This document shows, piece by piece, positions 57,101 through 64,000 of a stretch of 64,000 nucleotides of DNA. The notes beneath the pieces are model-generated. The model ran no database searches. It was given only the letters and a program-made list of their open reading frames with translations, and was not told the DNA's origin. The position numbers and the translations under genes were made by a program. Source of the DNA: Filobasidium wieringae (taxonomy: Eukaryota; Basidiomycota; Tremellomycetes; Filobasidiales; Filobasidiaceae); NCBI GenBank assembly GCA_001600055.1, contig BCIV01000017.1:1-64000 (forward strand), written 5' to 3'. The stretch's first letter is position 1, and each line of letters starts with the position of its first letter.

Positions 57101-60100
57101 GGCTGTATACAGCTCGAGCAAGCGAAATTCTGGCCCTTTGTCCTCCGCTCAGAGTGAAGCCTGAAGCACCAATTTCCTGTTGATCCCCGTGTTCAAATGT
57201 GGTGAAATCGGTTGCCAGCGCGCATTGGTTGACAACCGCTTGGTATCGAACAGGTTCATACGCGAGACCAAACAGGATCGCTTCCTGGATCGTCCCATGA
57301 GGTATGTACGGAATTTGTGCTGAGAGGTCGTATCGTACTTAGAATGATATTCTAGATGTTTGACGACCTGGTCAACTGCTTACCGGCATACGCAACGGTG
57401 CCTTCATCGGTCCAATCTGTGGGTGCTGGTTCCGTGTCCAGCTCGTCAGCAAGAGGAATAGCTCCATACCTGGAACGCGGTGCCACTATCGTTCCTGAAA
57501 GAAGGCGTGCTTCGCCGAGCAGGCTCAAAAGCTGAAACGATATGCAATGAGTTATACGGACAGCAGGCATTCAATTGTATCGAGACTTGACTTACAAAAA
57601 GGGTCTATCCGAACGATCGATGACTTTGTTTAGAAGGATACCCATGATGTACAGCTGAAGACTCACTTTGCCCGCGCCGGTAGGACCACAAACCAATATG
57701 AATCTGGCAGCGTCTGGAATATTCACATTTATGTCTCGCAATTCGAAACGCACTCGATCTCCTGCCTCGTGCACATTGGGATCACGGCTTGGCCAAGTCG
57801 TACAGACTTGATCCATCAGAATCTTTGATCCTTGTTGTTCATTGATCAGCTGCGCGTCATCGGTATTGAGGAAGGCGCAGATTCGGTCTAGCGAGACTTT
57901 GGCAGTCAAGAAATTCTGTAAGGTCTCCGGTATAGCGTTGAAGCTTTCTGGCAACGCAATAGAGCCAGTATTGGATGAGTCCGCAGGAATAACTTGTCAC
58001 GTCCACGACCCACCTCTGACTTGTGAGAATACGGTTGTTGCTACAAATGCCTCAGCTGGTCGCAAGCGTTTGCCTTCGAGTTTGGTGTACGACAAGAACA
58101 TGACGAAAATGGCTGCAACCGGAGTGACTTCGGCTACTATATTGAAAGCCGTTCCTAGAGTAAAACGATACCTTTGAAGCGCAACTTCTTTTTCTCGCAA
58201 TCGCGAGATCCGGCGGTGATGGTGCTCTGTCAAATATAAGGATTCAGATAACCATGTACTGCATCCACAACACTGTACCCACCTTCCCAGCCGTTCAACT
58301 AAGAAGAGACCGCGCGTCAAGGTCAGTGGTGCTTGGATTGACGCCAGACAGCTGTGCGGCTGACCTTGATGACTTTGATACTTGACAGCATCTCTCGCAT
58401 GGCTCCTATTCGCGCATCTCGAGCTTTTGCTAAATCCTGATCACATCCTAATGACACCCATTTTAACATCACCAGAAATTGCCAAAGACCAGGTCTTTGC
58501 GTCTGACTGACTGTAAATCAGTTTCATTACGATCCCACTAGCCGGTGATATCAGGGGTAGTGTGGCGAGTCCTATGAACGCCGAATAGCTGAACATGGAG
58601 TATAGAAATCCTCCAGACAGAGCCACTATGACAAAGATGTATCAAGTGAATCGGTCAAGGCGGGTTCGTGAATTCTGCTCACGCATGACAGACGAATTGG
58701 ACAGGTTGTATATCCGGGTCGCTAAACTGGAGATTGCACGAACATCGACGTTCATCAGATTGAGAATCTGCAAAGATCGTGAAATACGTCAGATCGATCC
58801 GCTAATCGTCTCCATTTCAGATTTACCTGAGCTCTTCCTTGCCCAGCTGATTCGGGAGATTGATCGTCAATGGTTTTGAGGATCTTTGCGAACAACTACG
58901 TTCGGCGCTCTCAGAATCAGTCGTGTCATACTGTAGCTTGGGTTCGACGTACGAAAGTCCGTAGATTCACACTGATTGCCTTGTGATTAAGGAGGTTCTC
59001 CCGAATTCTAATACAAAGCCATGTTGTAGTCAAGTACGCCTCCAGCCGTTCTGCTCGCAACAACTTACCGAGCGAAACAACTGATCAGGTCTAAAAAGCA
59101 GTGCCGTCAGCCATCGCCTGATGTGCTTGCTCTTCGTCCCCTTCTGTGAACTCACGACCAGCAAAATTCCCAAAGAAGAGTCCGAACACCATCAGATACG
59201 CGTAGGCCATATCGCTCTTCCTATCGTCCTGTTCGAACGTCTCGATGATCTCGTGCATACAGTACCGAGGCAAGAAAGTGGTCGAAACGTATAATGCCTC
59301 GAACCAGATAGCTGCAGTAGACCGTTGCTATCATCAAATAGGGGTCGCGATTGAAGACGGAGAGGGTGGACTTACAGAAAGCAATGACCCAGCCTTGGCC
59401 TTTACAGGCAGCTTTTAAAAGCGTCCAGGACGTCCATTTCTTTCCCACATCCTGAACTCTAGTCTTCCTATCCGCCTGCTCCCTCTCAACCTGCTCCACC
59501 TCTTCGATGGTCTTCACAAACGTTCCCTCTCCCCTCGGAAGCTGCACGTTTTCTGCTCGAAGCGTTTCGGGCATCTGAGGTAGGTCTTCGGGATGAAGTT
59601 CAGGTCGATTGAGGGTGATCAGCGCTAATGGCCATATATAGGCCACAACGAGGAGATCGAAGATGGAGGAATTGTAGTAGTCTAGGACGTTCGATTCCCT
59701 CTCGTCCGTTTCCGATTCAGCTCCCATCGTGCTCTCTCCCTCTTCTTCCGAACTGATCAACGGCTCATTCTCATCCTCCTCCAACCTGATTCGATTACCC
59801 CTCCGACTCCTGATCCCGAATCTTGTCCAAGAATTCTTATCGGTTTTCCGTAACGAATCATCCTCCTGCTCCCGTTCCTCGATTTTACGCTCCTCCATCG
59901 CCCATCCGTACCCAATAGACAACTTGTGCGGCTCAAAGTAGAGCTTTGGTCCTCTCCTCATAGTCCCCAGTGCAAGGAAGGTCAAGAAACTCATTCCGAT
60001 CTTTACGTAGAATAGCACATCAAGGGCTATGAGCCTGCTGGGATGAGGTTGAGGGGAAAGATGAGTCTTGATGATATAGATCACAGGGGGTAAAGGGTAT

Positions 60101-60515
60101 GTCAAAAGGGAGAAGATGGAGAGGAAGAAGAGGAGGGTTGTGATAGATGCGTGTTTCTGGTATAACGGTCCGTCCGATAATTTAGGATGAAGTGAGACGA
60201 GGTATATCAATCCCAAACAAACCTGTATACGCAAAACAATCAATATCGAACCCTCTTCCAATTCATACTACTCACCATCAGACCCAGATTTATCCATTCC
60301 CAAATTGAACTCCCAGCCCATCCTTTACCTGGCCAACCTCCCCACCCATTCCTAACGGAAAACACAATCCATATCGTATGAAGCACAAGAACAGCAGGGA
60401 TAGTGATACCCAAAACGATCTTCCTGATTCTAAGACTTCTCCGGAATTGAGGGAGACGGACGGGCTGGTCATGTCGATTCCGGGGCGAGGCGGTTCTTGT
60501 TTTAGAAGGCGACAT
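54115..60515 (-). CDS. MRP-type (ABCC) full-length ABC transporter
   Basis: Exporter of the multidrug-resistance-associated (Ycf1/Bpt1-like) subfamily, typically moving glutathione conjugates or organic anions across vacuolar or plasma membrane. Order: N-terminal helices ([20 protein letters not shown], then several segments), a long charged linker with [22 protein letters not shown]1 (about 59400-58000), NBD1 (57950-56900) with [28 protein letters not shown] and [16 protein letters not shown]2 with [20 protein letters not shown], and NBD2 with [39 protein letters not shown] and [14 protein letters not shown]. Ends [13 protein letters not shown]1 has Asp in place of the catalytic Glu after Walker B, usual for ABCC NBD1. 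More than fifteen short introns. Same strand as cysteine synthase. Confidence 0.92.
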
Positions 60516-61790
60516 GATGATTCCTGACCAATAGGCTTGTCGTTTTACGAGACCGCAGAAGAGCCGACTCTTTCGTGTTCAGGTTGTCGATATATATCTT
60601 GAATAAATATCCCTTTGTCGCCTTCAGACTTTACTTCACAGGTCAAAGAGCAAACCAACACAAAGGTCTGTCGAGCGTTATCGTCCTTTGTTCAAAATAT
60701 GCCTTTGGGAGTACTCAATCCCCTCTCCTAACTTCGATCGAAGGATTCGGTTTGACTCAAATTAAGGCAATAGCATGTCCTAGCAAGTCAGAGGCAGGGA
60801 GATACGTCGTATAGTATAAATGTCAAGGTTGCCACTCTGAGAGGCCTTCTATGCTAGAATAATGACTATGTGATACAATTACTCTACAGATTATCTAGGT
60901 TGGCGGAAATATGGATATGATTACCGCTTGATCGGCCAACGCCGATGTGAAGGTACATTTCCGATCTTCCGTCCAGCTCGTAACATATACCTGTCAGCTC
61001 TGACAGATCACCAGCCGCCAGCTGACTGCTTGTACGAGTCTGTAGCCCTGAGCATGAGCATGCTCAAGGATATGCTCACACATAGCGTGACAAGACAATA
61101 GTGATGAGTCAGACTGTCTTGAAGTCCGTCAGCCGGAAGCATGCACGAGTCGAGCTGACTGGTTGGTTGCGAGATCTCCTCATCTACATGTCTTATGTCT
61201 TGCTCGTAACTTCTCCTCATTCCTCATATACATAGCTAAGCCATGAAGAGACAAGCGGCGAGCAATGAGCAGACTACTTAGCTACTTACGATCAATCCGA
61301 CCGAACGCTCGTGCTTCCTTCACGAGTAACGTGTGGCTCCTGCAGGATCCGACTGGATCAAATCGCGATCAAGTGCGACACCAACACGAACAGCATCGCC
61401 AACGCTGACTGATCCTTGACGTAGATGATCCAGACTTCCGCTGCTGACAGTCGAGCTCGACCCGTTGAACCTTTTCTTACGGGTCCTAGGGAATCTCCAC
61501 TTTTGCTTCCGCTTCCGGTCGATCCCCGCCCAGGGCGCAGGTAGCTTCCCGGGTGCTTTCTCGCTCTAGATAGACAACCCATCTGCTCCCAACTTCGACA
61601 CATCGTCGCAGTTGTATACCTCGTTACATGTCGAACTAGTCAACTAGAGTGGTGGTGCTACTACTTCCTGAAGTCGAAACGATGATCCCTGAAAAAACCC
61701 CGATCAAAATAGATTGAAAACCAACTTGATCTTGAAGAAGTAGCAGCCAGCCAGCACAGGAGGATAACACCTCACATCCACCTGATCAAT
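60516..61790. other. Divergent intergenic region, about 1.3 kb
   Basis: 5' flanks of the ABCC gene (minus) and the Ser/Pro-rich protein gene (plus). No supported gene, RNA or repeat. Several short open frames are without motifs. Confidence 0.45.
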
Positions 61791-64000
61791 ATGGACTTCT
61801 CTCCCCCTCGAATTCCCAATTCCCCGCCTCAGACCAAACAACCTCTCCTCAGTCCTTCTCGGATACCTACGACTCCTCCCAAGTTCTCTCCAGGATTCAG
61901 AAGGCTCTCCACCCCGAACGAGGTGGCAGGACGGACAACGCCAAGAGCGAGAAGACCTAGTGAACCTCTTCTTTCTAACCCAAACACTCCTTCGCCTGGA
62001 TTAGAGAATGGGACGTTATCACCTGGTGCGAATCTCAGCAGACGTTCGGCTGATAGACGTAGAGTTTCGGGAGCGGGGTTGAATCAGAGCACGGGAAAGG
62101 ACGTGGATGGACTTCCTCTACCTTCTTCCCACCCCAACAGTCCAAGTTCAGGTAGAAGGAGGACAAGTACGACGAATCAGACGACTCCGAAAAGACCTTC
62201 TCAGATAAATACCTCCTTCTTCCCTGCTCAACCCTCCCGATCAAAGGAGAAGAACCCGCACGAACCTCAACTCTCATCACCTGAGAATTCCAATTCCAGT
62301 ATCCCTAGCGGTCATCCATCAGCCGCACCGTCAAAAGCAGGTACCCCGGACCGAGAACCTCACTTTTTCAACGAATCGTCATTCTCCTCCGAATTCCTCA
62401 ACCATAGTCGGATCCCTCTCCCAACCCGTTCTCGAAGCTCTAGAAGCAGTTCAGAGCGATTAGAACCCATCTCGATGAGCCGACAGAGTTCTTCACGCTC
62501 CGAAGCCAGTCGAGCCAGTTCTTCCCGATTAACGGGGACTCCAAGTAGGAAGACCGACCCTCTTGGCCAATTCCATTCCAATTCCAGACCACCAACTCCT
62601 TCCCCTTCCGGATCCCCAAAACGAACGTCCAATCGATCCGCCAATGTGGCTCCGCCGTTACCTAATCAAAGGAGCATGTTGAATTCCCTGCATCTTCATT
62701 ATGGAGGATCGAATGGTCAGCTTTCGGAATCGATGGGGGGATCGAGTAGTAAGATCCCTTTACTTGGGCCGGTGTTGGTCGGGCCTACAGGAGGGAGTGG
62801 GAATATGGATAGGTTGGGTGTTAATGGTCAGGTCATCAGGAGGAGAGGTTCAGAACAAGGTCAGTCTAAGGATTCGTCGCGAAAACGTTCGTAGCTGATG
62901 AGCTTTCGACATCTCCATAGGTCATACAATCAGACCCGTCAAATCCCTCACATCTTCCCCCGAAAAACATACCGGACTTCCCTTACCGATATCCAATAGG
63001 AATGGAATTTCACCTACAATCCCTCAACGAGAATCATCCGCCGCTCATTCTTCAGGGTCAGGAGTGATCGACCTCAGCTCACCAACTTCACCTTCCTCCT
63101 CTCATTTCGCAGCCGTCACCCCTCCAGAAGTCAGCCCGAGATTGAGTAGCCTACCTCCTCTTTTTCTACCCAATTCGAACAGAGATTCTACCGCCAGCTC
63201 AAGTTCGAGTCCCACAGATACGACGAAGGGGCTGAACTTACAGAACGTCCCTGGGCTTGGGACAGCTAGACCGGCCAAGTCGCCTGCCCGAGTGGGTTCC
63301 CCGATAAAGAGCGGTCCTTCTTCCCGGAAAGGGTCGTTACCCGCCAGTCCTTCTGAGAATAGAAAGATCAAGGCGGAGAACGTTTTCGGTAGTCCGGCAG
63401 GCCGAAGTGGAGACGAGGGGGAGACTGTTGGGCAGAGGAGACATCAGCCCGATCTGAGGATCGATCCACCTCCTCCCCCTATCAGGATAAGGAGTGGGGA
63501 TGCAGGGACGCTATTACAGCCTCCGCCGAGACCGTCCAGGACTTCGAGCAATAACAGTACATCCACGGTCTATGCGACCCCGACGACTTCGTTATCGCCC
63601 GTACCGAATGAAATCTTGCATCCGGTCGAGGCATCCAGCTCGATCTCATCCACCCTGAACGCAGGGTCGGTCTATACTCGGATCGCTCCGGGGGAATATC
63701 AAGAAGGACCCAGTCCTCCGATCCCAGCTAGGAACCCGCTCAGACGAAGGGGAAGTACGCGTGATGGATCCTCGTTATCGAAAAGCGAGGGAGGGAGTAG
63801 AGCGACGACTCCAGCGGAGGAGCTGCCGCCGTTGCCAAAGGATAGCGCGGCGATGCTACTTGCCGCAGGACATAACCTCAAGTCGTTATCCGTTTCGAGG
63901 GACAGCGTTCTTTCGGATTATTCGCAACCGAGTGCGTATCCCAACTCAGCCAGGAGTGCCGTTTCATCTGGATCGGAGACTACCATCGCCGCTAATCCGA
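61791..64000 (+). CDS. Ser/Pro-rich disordered protein, 5' part, runs off the right edge
   Basis: The N-terminus MDFSPPRIPNSPPQTKQPLL is followed by more than 700 residues of low-complexity sequence rich in Ser, Pro, Arg and Thr, with many SP/TP phosphosite-like motifs (SPSRIPTTPP, TPNEVAGRTTPR, RPPTPSPSGSPKR, PPPPPIRIRSGD). One intron of about 57 bases follows GSEQ near 62861 and resumes at GHTIRPVKSLTSSPEK. The frame is open to the window edge. No folded domain is visible, so the functional domain, if any, must lie beyond. Such N-termini occur in fungal kinases, Rho regulators and polarity proteins; I cannot choose among them. Confidence 0.8.

Noticed and set aside
1..64000. Transposons, LTRs, tRNA or rRNA genes, CRISPR arrays
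   Set aside because: Read for terminal repeats, transposase or reverse transcriptase motifs and tRNA B-box sequences; none were convincing.

Overview
The window is nuclear DNA of a basidiomycete fungus, most likely a Tremellomycete-type yeast. The evidence is the gene style: nearly every gene is split by many short introns (about 50-65 bases, GTNNGN donors), some exons are only 7-17 bases long, intergenic gaps are small, and both strands are used. The gene families agree: a fused lycopene cyclase/phytoene synthase, a FunK1 kinase, a basidiomycete-type seven-helix membrane protein, PDR and MRP ABC transporters and Zn2Cys6 regulators. No mobile element, rRNA, tRNA or CRISPR array was found. All gene models were spliced by eye.

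Left part (1-22000) looks like a catabolic or detoxification neighbourhood: a Zn2Cys6 regulator (minus, runs off the left edge), an old yellow enzyme (plus), an amidase (minus), a DHA2-type MFS exporter (minus), an NCS1 nucleobase-type permease (plus), a second Zn2Cys6 regulator (minus) and a PDR-type ABC exporter (minus). Two divergent promoters and the amidase promoter share a TTCCGAA/TTCGGAA heptamer, which suggests co-regulation. The substrate cannot be read from the sequence.

Middle part (22500-38000): a FunK1 protein kinase, a seven-helix membrane protein, kynurenine 3-monooxygenase and a D-amino-acid oxidase in a row (all minus), then ribulose-5-phosphate 3-epimerase and an Mpo1-like DUF962 protein (plus) and a sugar transporter (minus). 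From 38005 to 40010 lie open stretches that may be one unrecognised or decaying gene.

Right part (40400-64000): an acidic nuclear protein resembling Chz1, an Mnn1/Mnn2-type mannosyltransferase and an HSL-family hydrolase (plus). Next is the bifunctional carotenoid gene crtYB (minus), head to head with a hydrolase-fold protein whose nucleophile serine is replaced by alanine. These are followed by a small mitochondrial membrane protein, a mitochondrial cysteine synthase and a full-length MRP-type ABC transporter (all minus), and the start of a long disordered Ser/Pro-rich protein (plus) that runs off the right edge.

The most notable items are the crtYB gene, the putative regulated catabolic cluster with its shared promoter motif, the KMO-DAAO pair, and the set of micro-exons needed to rebuild conserved motifs.
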